Below are positions 27,863 through 38,300 of a stretch of DNA of 64,000 nucleotides, in pieces (positions within the stretch are counted from its first letter, which is position 1; the number at the start of each line of letters is the position of its first letter). This stretch comes from Caulobacter sp. (GTDB lineage Bacteria; Pseudomonadota; Alphaproteobacteria; Caulobacterales; Caulobacteraceae), in contig JAGHZU010000001.1 of the NCBI GenBank assembly GCA_017745235.1, positions 248,001 to 312,000 of the forward strand, written 5' to 3'. The position numbers and the translations under genes are program-made. Below the pieces are notes generated by a model. It saw nothing but the letters and a program-made list of their open reading frames with translations, was not told where the DNA came from and searched no databases.

Positions 27863-28336
27863 TCAGGCCTCCTGGCCGGCGAAGGCTGCTGGGGCGGCCT
27901 CCAGCAGGGCCTCGAAGGCGGCGAAAGTGCGCACGGTGGCGGCCAGGTCCTCGTCGCTGACGCTGGCCAGCAGGCGGTGGCGCAGTTCCTGGACGGCGGC
28001 CTCGACCACCTCGGCCAGGGCCTCGCCTTCGGCCGTCAGGTGCAGGGTCTTGGCGCGGCCGTCCTTGGGGTCGTCGCGGCGCTCGACCAGGCCGGCGGCG
28101 CACAGCTGGTCCAGGATGCGCACCAGCGACGGCCCTTCCACGCCCAGTTCCTCGGCCAGGTGCCCCTGGCGCATGCCGCCGCCCGAGCGGGCGATGTGCA
28201 GCACCGGCAGGGCGCGGGCGTCGGACAGGTCATGCTCGGCCAGGGCGCGGTTGACCTCGCGCCGGTAGATGCGGGCCAGGCGAAGCAGCGAGCCGGTGAA
28301 GACGCGTTCATCGAGAGTGCGGGGCGAAGGGGACAT
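27863..28336 (-). CDS. MarR-family transcriptional regulator
   Basis: A 157-residue winged-helix regulator with DARALPVLHIARSGGGMRQGHLAEELGVEGPSL-type helix-turn-helix content and the wing residues DPKDGRAKTLHLTAEG, the classic MarR DxRxxxLxLT wing. It is first in the efflux operon and probably represses it until an aromatic ligand binds. Two palindromes 40-80 bp upstream of its start are the likely operators. Confidence 0.93.
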   Translation of the reverse strand: MSPSPRTLDERVFTGSLLRLARIYRREVNRALAEHDLSDARALPVLHIARSGGGMRQGHLAEELGVEGPSLVRILDQLCAAGLVERRDDPKDGRAKTLHLTAEGEALAEVVEAAVQELRHRLLASVSDEDLAATVRTFAAFEALLEAAPAAFAGQEA

Positions 28337-28375
28337 GGTCGAAGATCGGGGTTCGGAGATCAGGGATCGAAATTA

Positions 28376-28415
28376 ATAGGTAGCTTCCTATCAGTTTTAG
28401 ATAGCATCCTATCTA
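28376..28415. promoter_or_regulatory. paired palindromic operators upstream of marR efflux operon
   Basis: Two inverted repeats lie side by side: ATAGG-N6-CCTAT at 28376-28391 and TAGATAG-N4-CTATCTA at 28398-28415. Both contain the same ATAG/CTAT arms and their centres are 23 bp apart, close to two helical turns. This AT-rich island in GC-rich DNA also covers the promoter zone between marR and the divergent lactonase gene. Confidence 0.75.
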
Positions 28416-28543
28416 CCTGTTCGCAAGCCGAGCGAACGTGTTTTGCGAGACGGGCCTAGCCAAGGCGGCTGGACGCGTCGCGAGACGATGTTGCACAACT
28501 CCGCCTCGGCCCTCCGCCGCCCCGGATTCCCAGGAGTTCCAGC

Positions 28544-29572
28544 GTGACCAAGACCCCCGCCCTCACCCGCCGCGGCGCGACCGCCGCCCTGCTGGCCGGA
28601 GGCCTCGGCGCCTGGACCGCCGCCCCCGCCCTGGCGCGCGCGACCGGCGCCTATCTGGTGGTCGGCAAGGTCGAGCGGCTGGATCCGGCCCTGGACGCCC
28701 TGATCGACGCCGACGCGCCGGTGGAGCAGATCCTGGACGGATTCACCTGGAGCGAGGGCCCGGTCTGGGTGGGCGGCAAGGACGGCTACCTGCTGGTCTC
28801 GGACGTGCCCGGCAACAAGATCTGGCGCTGGAGCCCGAGCCAGGGCGGCCAGGTGTGGCTGGCCCCGTCCGGCTATGCCGGTCCTGAGACCAACAGCCTG
28901 CGCGAAGCCGGCTCCAACGGCCTGATCCTGGCGCGCGGCGGCCTGGTGGTCGGCGACAGCGGCAATCGCTGCGTCTCGCGCATCGACCTGAAGACCAAGA
29001 AGAAGACCGTCCTGGCCGCCAGCTTCGAGGGCAAGCGCCTCAACAGCCCCAACGACCTGGTGCTGGGCCGCGACGGCGCAATCTACTTCACTGATCCGCC
29101 GTGGGGCCTGAAGGGCGACTGGGCCTCGCCCTACCGTCAGACCGACTGGTCGGGCGTCTTCCGCCTGGCGCCGGACGACAGCCTGACCCTGATCGACAAG
29201 ACGATAGAGCCCAACGGGATCGGCCTGTCGCCCGACGGACGCACCCTCTACGCCACCGACCGCAAGTCGGGCTGGGTGGCGTGGGACCTGGACGCCAAGG
29301 GCGCCCCGACCGCCCGTCGCCAGTTCATCGACCACGACGCCACGGGCATCGCCGGCGGCGACGGCCTGAAGGTCGACCGCCAGGGCAATCTCTGGGCCTC
29401 GAGCAAGGACGGCATCTCGATCTTCACCCCGCACGGCAGGCGCATCGGGATCATCCGCGCCGACGACGTGATCTCCAACTGCGTGCTGGCCGACGACGGC
29501 CACCTCTACATGTCGTCCAACCACCGCGTGATCCGGGTGCGGATCAAGGCGCGGCGGCTGGCGGTGGGGTGA
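28544..29572 (+). CDS. SMP-30/gluconolactonase family secreted protein
   Basis: A 342-residue protein starting at GTG with an AGGAG site. The N-terminus (TRRGATAALLAGGLGAW) looks like a twin-arginine signal, so it is probably exported. The body is a beta-propeller with the family motifs WSEGPVW (metal-binding Glu), NSPNDLVLG and DPPWGL, plus EPNGIGLSPDG. It likely hydrolyses a sugar lactone in the periplasm. The GH13 gene starts 28 bp downstream, so the two are probably co-transcribed for sugar use. Confidence 0.87.
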   Translation: MTKTPALTRRGATAALLAGGLGAWTAAPALARATGAYLVVGKVERLDPALDALIDADAPVEQILDGFTWSEGPVWVGGKDGYLLVSDVPGNKIWRWSPSQGGQVWLAPSGYAGPETNSLREAGSNGLILARGGLVVGDSGNRCVSRIDLKTKKKTVLAASFEGKRLNSPNDLVLGRDGAIYFTDPPWGLKGDWASPYRQTDWSGVFRLAPDDSLTLIDKTIEPNGIGLSPDGRTLYATDRKSGWVAWDLDAKGAPTARRQFIDHDATGIAGGDGLKVDRQGNLWASSKDGISIFTPHGRRIGIIRADDVISNCVLADDGHLYMSSNHRVIRVRIKARRLAVG

Positions 29573-29600
29573 TCTCCGGAGGCGAGGAAAGGATCAAGCC

Positions 29601-31256
29601 ATGAACACCTCTCCCCGCCCCTGGTGGAAGGACGCGGTCGTCTACCAGATCTATCCGCGCTCGTTCATGGACAGCGACGGCGACGGGATCGGCGACCTGC
29701 CGGGGATCACGGCCCGCCTGGACTATCTGCGCGACCTGGGCGTGGACGTGATCTGGCTGTCGCCGCACTTCGACAGCCCCAACGCCGACAACGGCTACGA
29801 CATCCGGGACTATCGCAAGGTGATGGCCGAGTTCGGGACCATGGCCGACTTCGACCGGCTGCTGGCCGGGATCAAGGCGCGCGGCATGCGGCTGATCATC
29901 GACCTGGTGGTCAACCACACCAGCGACGAGCACGCCTGGTTCCAGGAAAGCCGCAAGAGCCGCGACAACCCCTGGCGCGACTACTACATCTGGCGCGACC
30001 CGGCTCCGGGCGGCGGCCCGCCCAACAACTACACCGCCTTCTTCGGCGGTCCGGCCTGGACCTTCGACGAGGCCACCGGCCAGTACTACCTGCACTACTT
30101 CGCCGCCAAGCAGCCGGACCTGAACTGGGAGAATCCCAAGGTCCGGGCGGAGGTCCACGACCTGATGCGCTTCTGGCTGGACAAGGGCGTGGACGGCTTC
30201 CGCATGGACGTGATCCCGTTCATCTCCAAGCGCGCCGGCCTGCCCGACCTGGTGGGCGAGGAACGCCGCGCGCCGCAGTTCGTCTATGCCGACGGCCCGC
30301 GCCTGCACGAATTCCTAGCCGAGATGCGCCGCGAGGTGCTGGACCACTACGACACCCTGACCGTGGGCGAGGCGTTCGGCGTCACCCCGGCCCAGGCCCG
30401 CGACCTGGTCGACAGCCAGCGCGGCGAGCTGGACATGGTCATCAACTTCGACGTCGTGCGGATGGACGCCCAGGGCTGGCGCAAGGTCGCCTGGACCCTG
30501 CCGCGCTTCAAGGCGCTGTGGGCCGAGCTGGACGACTGCGGTCCGTTCGGCTGGAAGAGCGTGTTCCTGTCCAACCACGACAACCCGCGTTCAGTCTCGC
30601 ACTTCGGCGACGACGACCCGGCCTGGGTGGAGCGTTCGGCCAAGACCATCGCCACCCTGATCCTGACCCAGCGCGGCACGCCGTTCCTCTACCAGGGCGA
30701 GGAGCTGGGCATGACCAACTTCCCGTTCGAGCGGCTGGACCAGTTCGACGACCTGGAGGTGGCCGGTCGCTGGCGCGACGTGGCCCATCGGGTCAGCGAG
30801 GCCGAATATCTGGAGAGCGTGCGCGCCCTGGCCCGCGACAATGCTCGTACGCCCATGCAATGGAGCTCAGGCCCCAACGGCGGCTTCACCACTGGCCGTC
30901 CGTGGCTGGCGGTCAATCCCAACGCCGCCTGGCTGAACGCCCAGGACCAGGCCGCGCGGGCGGACTCCGTTCTGGCCCACTGCCGCGACCTGATCGCCTG
31001 GCGCCGCGCCCAGCCGGACCTTCTGGACGGGGCCTATCGGGACGTCGACCCGGACCACGCGCAGATCTTCGCCTATCGCCGGGGCGAGGGCCTGCTGGTG
31101 GTGCTGAACTTCGGCCGCGAGACGGTGCGGTGGCCGGTTCCGGCAGGGATCGCGGTGCGCGGCTTGGCCTATGCGCCGAAGGGACAGACCGTGGTGATCG
31201 AGAACGGGGTCGTGGCGCTGGAGGGGTGGACGTCGGCGGTGCTGACGGTCGGCTAG
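29601..31256 (+). CDS. GH13 alpha-glucosidase
   Basis: A 551-residue enzyme of the oligo-1,6-glucosidase/alpha-glucosidase branch. It shows all GH13 regions: DLVVNHTSDEH (near 100), GFRMDVI with the nucleophile Asp203, VGEAFG with the acid Glu257, and NHDNPRS with the transition-state Asp near 326. The N-terminal WWKDAVVYQIYPRSF is typical. No signal peptide is seen, so it acts in the cytoplasm on maltose-type or isomaltose-type oligosaccharides. It follows the lactonase gene by 28 bp. Confidence 0.94.
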   Translation: MNTSPRPWWKDAVVYQIYPRSFMDSDGDGIGDLPGITARLDYLRDLGVDVIWLSPHFDSPNADNGYDIRDYRKVMAEFGTMADFDRLLAGIKARGMRLIIDLVVNHTSDEHAWFQESRKSRDNPWRDYYIWRDPAPGGGPPNNYTAFFGGPAWTFDEATGQYYLHYFAAKQPDLNWENPKVRAEVHDLMRFWLDKGVDGFRMDVIPFISKRAGLPDLVGEERRAPQFVYADGPRLHEFLAEMRREVLDHYDTLTVGEAFGVTPAQARDLVDSQRGELDMVINFDVVRMDAQGWRKVAWTLPRFKALWAELDDCGPFGWKSVFLSNHDNPRSVSHFGDDDPAWVERSAKTIATLILTQRGTPFLYQGEELGMTNFPFERLDQFDDLEVAGRWRDVAHRVSEAEYLESVRALARDNARTPMQWSSGPNGGFTTGRPWLAVNPNAAWLNAQDQAARADSVLAHCRDLIAWRRAQPDLLDGAYRDVDPDHAQIFAYRRGEGLLVVLNFGRETVRWPVPAGIAVRGLAYAPKGQTVVIENGVVALEGWTSAVLTVG

Positions 31257-31312
31257 GGGCCTCCTTCCCCGGCTTCATCCCGGAAGCCTCGCAGAGGCTG
31301 TCAGGTATGCCG

Positions 31313-31352
31313 CCCTCCGCTCATCCCCGCGAAAGCGGAGATGAGCGGAGGG
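31313..31352. repeat. REP-like intergenic palindrome
   Basis: Thirteen-bp arms CCCTCCGCTCATC and GATGAGCGGAGGG flank an inner CCGC-GAAA-GCGG hairpin with a GNRA loop. The core CATCCCCGCGAAAGCGG is the type of palindrome I know as dispersed intergenic repeats in alphaproteobacteria. It sits between the GH13 stop and the converging gene at 31357. A pair of overlapping small hairpins (31271-31299) lies just before it. Confidence 0.7.
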
Positions 31353-31356
31353 GTCT

Positions 31357-32205
31357 CTACTTCGCCGGCGCGATCCAGGCGCGATTGCGGGCCAGGTCCA
31401 GGGTCACCACCCACTGGGCCAGGATCGGGGCGCCGATGTTGCCGTCCATGATCAGCGGCAGGACGCCGGCCTTGTCGGTCTCCAGGGGCACGCCGCCGGC
31501 CAGTTCGGCCTTCAGCGGCTGCGCCCCCTTGGCGTCGGCCTTCAGGCCCAGGACCTCGGCGGTGTGGCTGCCCACCATCACCGCGCCGGCGCTGCCGGAA
31601 TCCAGCTCCATCCAGAGCTTGCCCTTCGGCGTCTTCACCGCCACGAACGGGGTCAGGGCCACGCCCGTCGCCTCGCGGCTGACGCGCATCTCGACTTCCT
31701 TGGCCACGGCGATGCGGGCTTTGAGGCTGTCGGCGGTCTCAATGACCAGTTGCTTGCGCGACAGGTCCAGGGTCACGACCTTTCCGGCGAAGCTGTCCAG
31801 CGCGATCGATCCCGCCAGGGGCGGCGCGTCCTTAGGCAGGATCTTGGACATGTCCCACACCCCGGCGGTCGGGGTCTTCAGCGTCGCGCCCGAGGCGGTG
31901 AAGGTCAGGTCGTCGCAGCGCGCCACGTCCACCCGGTCGCCGCGCATGCGAAAGCCGGTGACCTGGCCCCAGGGCTCGCAGCCCGCCTCGGCGGCGGTCT
32001 GGGGCTGGATGACGGTGAGGCCGCCGGCCGTGTCGAGCAGGTAGGTCTCGGGCCTGCCCTTCAGCTGGGCCTGGAACGACCAGACCACGCCCAGATAGGG
32101 CTCCAGCGCGATGACCACCGGCTTTTCCGCCGCCATGGCCGCCGACGAAACCGCCGTCCCCGCCATCAGGACCGCCAGCGCCGTCTTCAACATGCTCGTC
32201 TTCAA
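31357..32205 (-). CDS. secreted protein with two aspartic-protease-like motifs
   Basis: A 282-residue protein with a signal peptide (cleavage near AMA-AEK, residue 26). Two beta-rich halves each carry a pepsin/retropepsin-like active-site motif: LLDTAGG near residue 55 and ELDSGSAG near 200, each followed by a hydrophobic strand. The second motif (DSGS) is close to the catalytic D-[ST]-G; the first, DTAGG, has an extra Ala. It could be a periplasmic aspartyl protease or an inactive relative. The next frame upstream is the autotransporter on the same strand, 110 bp away. Confidence 0.72.
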   Translation of the reverse strand: MKTSMLKTALAVLMAGTAVSSAAMAAEKPVVIALEPYLGVVWSFQAQLKGRPETYLLDTAGGLTVIQPQTAAEAGCEPWGQVTGFRMRGDRVDVARCDDLTFTASGATLKTPTAGVWDMSKILPKDAPPLAGSIALDSFAGKVVTLDLSRKQLVIETADSLKARIAVAKEVEMRVSREATGVALTPFVAVKTPKGKLWMELDSGSAGAVMVGSHTAEVLGLKADAKGAQPLKAELAGGVPLETDKAGVLPLIMDGNIGAPILAQWVVTLDLARNRAWIAPAK

Positions 32206-32315
32206 GAACCCCTCCGGCCCGTCGACGCCAAGGCGGCGCCGACGGTTCTTATGGAGGACCGTCGCGGGGATTGCACGGCGAAGTTCGCAACCCCCGCGGT
32301 CGAACCCGAAGGCGC

Positions 32316-35300
32316 CTAGAAGCGCACCTTCACGTTCAGGCCGGCCGAACGGTTCTCGGTCTTGTCGCCGATCTCGGCGGTGTAGTTGAACCGCACCGAG
32401 ACGCGGTCGTCGCCGATCACGTGGACGTCGGCCCCCAGCTTAAGGGCGCTCTTGTCCAGGCTTGTGCCGATCACCGCCGGGTCCGAGGCCGGGTTGGCCC
32501 CGATCAGGCGATAGGGGGCTTCCAGCCGGTCCTTGGAGTTGAACACTCCCCCGACCGTGAACGACACCGCCGCCTGGCTGGACGCCGTCTCCTTGAAGAC
32601 GAAGCCCAGCTTCAGCTCGGGATTGATCGTGCCGATGACCTGGGTGTCCTTCACCCCGGCCACGCCCAGGCCGTCGAGGCCCTTCTCCTGGAACGCCTTC
32701 TGATGCAGGGCGGTGGCCCAGGCGTTCAAGGCGGGTTCGGCGAACAGCCGGTCCTTGCGCGCCACGTAGGAGAACCGCGCCCGAGCCTGCAGATAGCCGC
32801 TTTCGGGCTTGGCCTGCCCCCGGCCGATCTGGAACACCTCGACCATGCGTTCGGTGTTCATCCACTGCCAGCCGCCGCTCAGCGAGCCGGCGAACTGGGC
32901 GCCGACGCCCTGGCCGTGCTTGAGACCAAGCCCCAGGCTCAGGTTCTGGCCGTCCGAACGGGCGCGCACGCCGTCGACCAGCACGCGGTCCAGGGTCTCG
33001 AAGCCCACCGCCGCGGCCAGGGACCAGTCGTTGGCCATCGGCCGCTCGAAGCCGGCGCGGAAGCGCTCGCCCTCGGCGCGGACCGACAGGGTCTCGGCGT
33101 CGGCGTCGCCCTTGGCCGTGGCGCGCTCGGCCACCACCCACACGCACTGCTGGTTCGTGCGGGAGGTCGGCGCCGAGCAGCTGAACAGTTGGTCGGAGAA
33201 GCCATTGGCCGAGATCAGCTGGCTGCGCAGCGGCGCCAGGTACGGCTCGGGGTTCAGTTCCTTGAACACCGCCCCGTATTCGGCCTTGTCGCCGGCGTCC
33301 ATGTTGCCGAGCAGGGCCATCAGTCGACCGACGCCGCCCGAGCCGCCGACAGTCAGCAGCGAGTTCATGTGGCGGCCCAGCGATTGGCCATTGCCGTTCA
33401 GGAAGCCCTGGTCGAAGTGCGGGGTGTAGCCCAGCAGGATCGCTCCGTCGGCCGCCCGCACCTTGTAGTCCATGGCCAGGGTGTCGCGGATGGCCAGGCC
33501 GTTGTCGACCGCCGCGCCGCCGGCGGTGAACATCTTCACCTCCTTGGCGTCCTGCAGCCACGTCAGGGTCACGTCGCCCGTGCCCGCCACCGTCACGTTG
33601 CCCGTGGCGTTGACCACGTCCGACGCATAGGGCCCGAAGGCGACGTCGAAGGTCAGGTGGCCGGTCGGGGTCTGCACGAAGTGGCCGTCCAGGGCCACGG
33701 TGTTGATCACCCGCGCGCCGTAGTACGGGTTCACCGCGGGCGGCCCCTCGGCGTCGAGATTGGCGAACACCGCTCCGTTGGCCAGATCGATCGGGACGCG
33801 TGGGGCGCTGAGGCCCATCTGGAACTCGCCGCCGTTGGTGAACGTCGCCGAGGGCCCCGCGGACGGAGCCAGGGCCATGGCCTGCAGGCCGTGCGAAGCG
33901 ATCGGGTCGCGCAGGTCGATGGTGTTGAACGCCACGAACAGCGCGCCGTCCTGGTTGTCGAAGCGGTTGTCGCCCGAGCCCAGGTCGATGTTGCCGATCA
34001 CCGCGCCGCGGTTGGCGACGGTCTCGTCGCCGCCCGTCGAGGCGATCGCCAGGCCCGACACCGCCGAGATCACGCCGGTGTTGTCGACGAGGTTCGCCGC
34101 GCCGCCGTCGATCTTCACGCCCGAGCCCGCGCCGCCCCCGCCGCGCACGAAGCCGGTCAGGCCCAGGGCGATGTCACCCGCGCCGTCCGCGCCCAGGCTC
34201 TGGGCCAGGATCGCGGTCGAGCCCGCGCCCGAGGCCAGGACCGTGCCGTCCATCGTCAGGTTGATGGTCCCGCCATGGCCCGCGCCGCCGGCCGAGCCGG
34301 CGAAGGCGCCGTCGACCCAGCCGCCGCCGCCGCCCAGGCTCTGGGCGACCAGGCCGAACGCGCCGTCGCCCAGGGCGTAGAGGCCGCCGGTCTGCGTGAA
34401 GGTGATCGCACCGCCGTCGCCGGCGTTGGCGGCCGACAGGCTGACCGAGGGGATACCCGTCCCGCCGAACACCGCGCCGCCGCCGCCGCCGATCGATTGC
34501 AGGAAGACGCCGTGCGAACCCTCGCCGGAGGTCACGATGTCGCCGGTGTTGGCCAGCCTGATCGCACCGCCGTCGCCGGCCGCGCCGTTGGTCCCGCCCA
34601 GGGCGGCCTGCAGCGAACCGCCGCCCGAGACGTGCGCCTCGCCGCCGCCCGCGCCGATCGACTGGGCGATCAGGCCCACCGCATGGTCGCCCAGGGTCGA
34701 GATTCCGCCGCCGAACGTGGAGTCGATCGCCCCGCCGGCCAGGCCCGAGCCGCCGCTGGCGCCCAGGCTGGCGACCACGGTCGCGGCGCTGGAGCCTGCG
34801 CCGTCGAGACGCACCGAGGTCGACCCGCCGCCGCCCCCCACGCTCTGCAGCATCGCGCCGGTCGCATAGTCGCCGGCGGTGACGATCTCGCCGTCCTGTT
34901 GGCGCTCGATCACGCCGCCGGTCTCGTCCGCGCCGTTCTCCGCGCCCAGGGACACCATCACCGGGCCCAGCATCGCGCCCTGGGGCGTGGTGACGTTGAT
35001 CGTGCCCTGGCCGCCGCCGCCGCCGACCGACTGGCTGAACACGCCCGCGGCGTTGCGGCCGGTGGTCAGGATGTCGCCGGCATGGGCGCCTTCGATGTCG
35101 CCGCCGGTGTTGTTCCGGCCGTTCGCGCCGCCCAGGGCCAGCTTGACCCGGACAGGCACGGGCGCGTCGAGGTTGGGCTCGTCCAGCTGGCCCGCCAGCA
35201 GGGCGGTGATGTCGACCGTGCCGCCGCCGCCGCCGACCGACTGGTCGAACGAGGCCGCGCCGTCGTCGCCCGCCGCCTGGTACGTGCCCGTGGTGTTGAC

Positions 35301-38300
35301 CACCACCTTGCCCGCCCCGGCGTTCGACACGCCCTCGGCGCCGGCCTTGCCCACGATCATCGGATCGGCCCGCGCCGGCTGGCCCAGCGGATCCACATAG
35401 GGCTGGCCCGGCAGGCCGATCAGGCCCTTGACGTCGAAGGTCAGGGAGCCGCCGCCGCCGTTCACGCTCTCGGCCTTGATGGCCTTGGAGCCCTTGCCCA
35501 GCACGGTGATGTCGCCGGAATGGTTGACCTCGACGTCGCCGCCCAGGCCGCCCGCGCCGCCGCCCAGCACTCCGGCCAGCAGCGACAGCTGGTTGGACAG
35601 GATCAGGCTCTTGGCCTCGCCGGTCAGGCTGAAGCCCATCTGGGCGTTGCCGCCGCCGCCGCCGATCGACTGGGCCACGATGCCGTTCGCCCGGTCGCCG
35701 CGCGTGACGATGTCGCCGGTGTTGTCGACGGTGACCTTGGCGCCGTCGCCCCCGCCGCCGCCGAAGCCGCCCAGGGTGACCAGAGGCGTGCTCGAGGTCG
35801 AGCCGATCACCATGTTGGCCGCGATGGCCATGCCGCCGTTGCCGCCGCCGCCGCCGATCGACTGGGCCAGCACGCCGTGCGCGCCTTCGCCCGCGGTGTC
35901 GATCAGGCCGTCGTTGACCACGTGGACCAGGCCGCCGTTGTTGCCCGAGCCGCCCTTGCCGCCGACCGTCAGGCCGGCCGAGACACTGTTCTCGGCGCTC
36001 TTGAGGCCGGTGATCGAGACCACGGTCGAGCCGTTGCCCCCGCCGCCGCCCAGGCTCTGGGCGAACACGCCGTAGGCGTCCTTGCCCTCGGTGATGATCT
36101 TGCCGGAGTCCGCGCCCGTTCCCTGGCGGTTGGTGACGTCAACCTGTCCGCCGAGGCCGCCCACGCCGCCTGCGCCGCCAAAGTTGGCGAAGAAGGTATG
36201 GCTCTGGGCGTCGGCGCCGTTGTAGCCGGCCACCACGTTCAGAACGAGGCCGCCGTCGCCGCCGCCGCCGCCGATGCTGTTGGCGCTGACGCCGGCCGCG
36301 CCCTGGCCCTTGGTCCAGATCAGGCCTTCGTTGACCACCTCGACCTTGCCGCCCGCGCCGCCGGTCCCGCCGTCGCCGCCGATGTTCAAGTTCATGGAAT
36401 CGCTGGCGTTCTTGCCTTGCAGGCGAACATCCAGCACCGCGCCGCCGATGCCGCCGCCGCCGCCGATCGACTGGGCGCGGACGCCAGCCGCCTTCTCGCC
36501 CGAGGTGACGATCGCGCCGGTGTTCTTTGCCCAGACCTCGCCGCCGACCGCGCCCGTGCCGCCCGTGCCGCCTACGCTGACCGAGGCCGTGCGCTGGGTG
36601 GTGGTCGGGGGCGGGCCGCCGACCTGGAAGGCCACTGTGCGAGCCATGCCGCCCAGGCCGCCGCCGCCGCCGATCGACTGGGCCAGCACGCCGTCGGCCT
36701 GCTCGCCCGTGGTGACGATGACGGCGCTGCTGTCGACCTCGACCTTGCCCGAGGTCGCGCCCGTGCCGCCGCCGCCGCCGACCGCCAGGGTCGCCGCGCC
36801 GGCCGCGCGGACGACCGTGGCCCCGGCCACGCCGCCAGCGCCGCCGCCTCCGCCGATGCTCTGGGCCCAGATCCCGCGCGAGGACGCCCCGCGCGTGGTG
36901 ATGGTTCCGGCCGCGTCCACGTCGACGTCGCCGCCCGTGGCGCCCACGCCGCCGTCGATGCCGATCGAGACGCTGGCGGCGTAGGATTCCGCCTCGGAAC
37001 CCGTTCCGCGCGTGCCCGTGGCGCCGACGGTGGTGGCGCTACTGTTGCCGCCGCCGCCGCCGATCGACTGGGCGAAGATCGCCGAGGATTCGTCGCCGGT
37101 GGTGTCGATGGTCCCGTCGGCGTCCACCGTCACCTTGCCCGCCGCGCCGCCGGTTCCGCCCTGGCGGCCCACGGAGATGGAGACCTCGTTGCGGTTCAGG
37201 GGCGCCAGGATGAAGTCCAGCCCCGTGTCGCCGCCGCCGCCGCCGATCGACTGGGCCTGGATGCCCACCGACTGGGCGCCGCGCGTGACGATCGTGCCGT
37301 CGTGCTCGACGGTCACCGCCCCGCCAGAGCCGCCGGCCCCGACCGCGCCGCCGACCGCCAGCTTCAGGGCGTTGGCGTCCTTGAGGACCCCCGCGCCGAT
37401 GTTCAGCGCCGCGTCGCCGCCGCCGCCACCCACGCTTTGGGCCAGCAGGCCCCGGCTGCGCACGCCGTCGGTGACGATGTCGCCCGCGTGGCGCACGTCG
37501 ACGAGATCGCCGCTGCCCGCCCCGGCCCCGCCGCCGCCGATCGTGATCAGCGCCGCGATCGGATTGTCGTTCTGAGCGCTGACGGTCGCCGCGATGGTGA
37601 AGTTCATCCCCGCCTTGCCGCCGCCGCCGCCGATCGACTGGGCCACCAGGCCATCCGACTTGTCGCCGAAGGTGCGGATCAGGGCGAGCTTGGCCGTCTC
37701 CACGCCGCCGACGTCGTCGTAGCCGCGCACGACGTGGACCTGGCCGGCGTTGCCGCCGCTGCCGCCGCTGCCGCCCACGCCCACGGCGATCGGGTTGCCG
37801 AACGGGGCGACCGCGGCCGTGGCGTTGACGCCGCCCACGCCGCCGCCGCCGCCCACCGACTGGACCAGCACGCCCGTCGCGCCGCCCTTGATCAGCACGG
37901 CCTCGAGCGGATCGCCGCCCGCAGCCGGAGGCGTGGCCTTCAGCTGGCCGTTGACGATGACATTGCCCAGGCTGGTCAGTTCGACGTCGCCGGCGTCGGC
38001 GCCGTCGCCGGCCGTGCCGCCGATGCCCACCGCCAGGCCGTAGCCCTTGGCGCGCGAGGTCGAACCGCCGGCCGTGATGTCGGCCGCGACGTTCAGCCCG
38101 CCCGAGCCGCCGCCGCCGGCCACGCTCTGGACCAGCACGCCGATGGCTTCCTGGCCGTCGACCCACACCTGGCCGTCCTGGCGCACCTTGACGTCGCCGC
38201 TGGCGTTGCCCGCGCCGCCGTAGCCGCCCAGGCCGAAGGCGATCGAGGGCTCCTCGGTGTTGAGATCGGGAGTGATCGCGCCCGAGACGTTGATTCCGCC

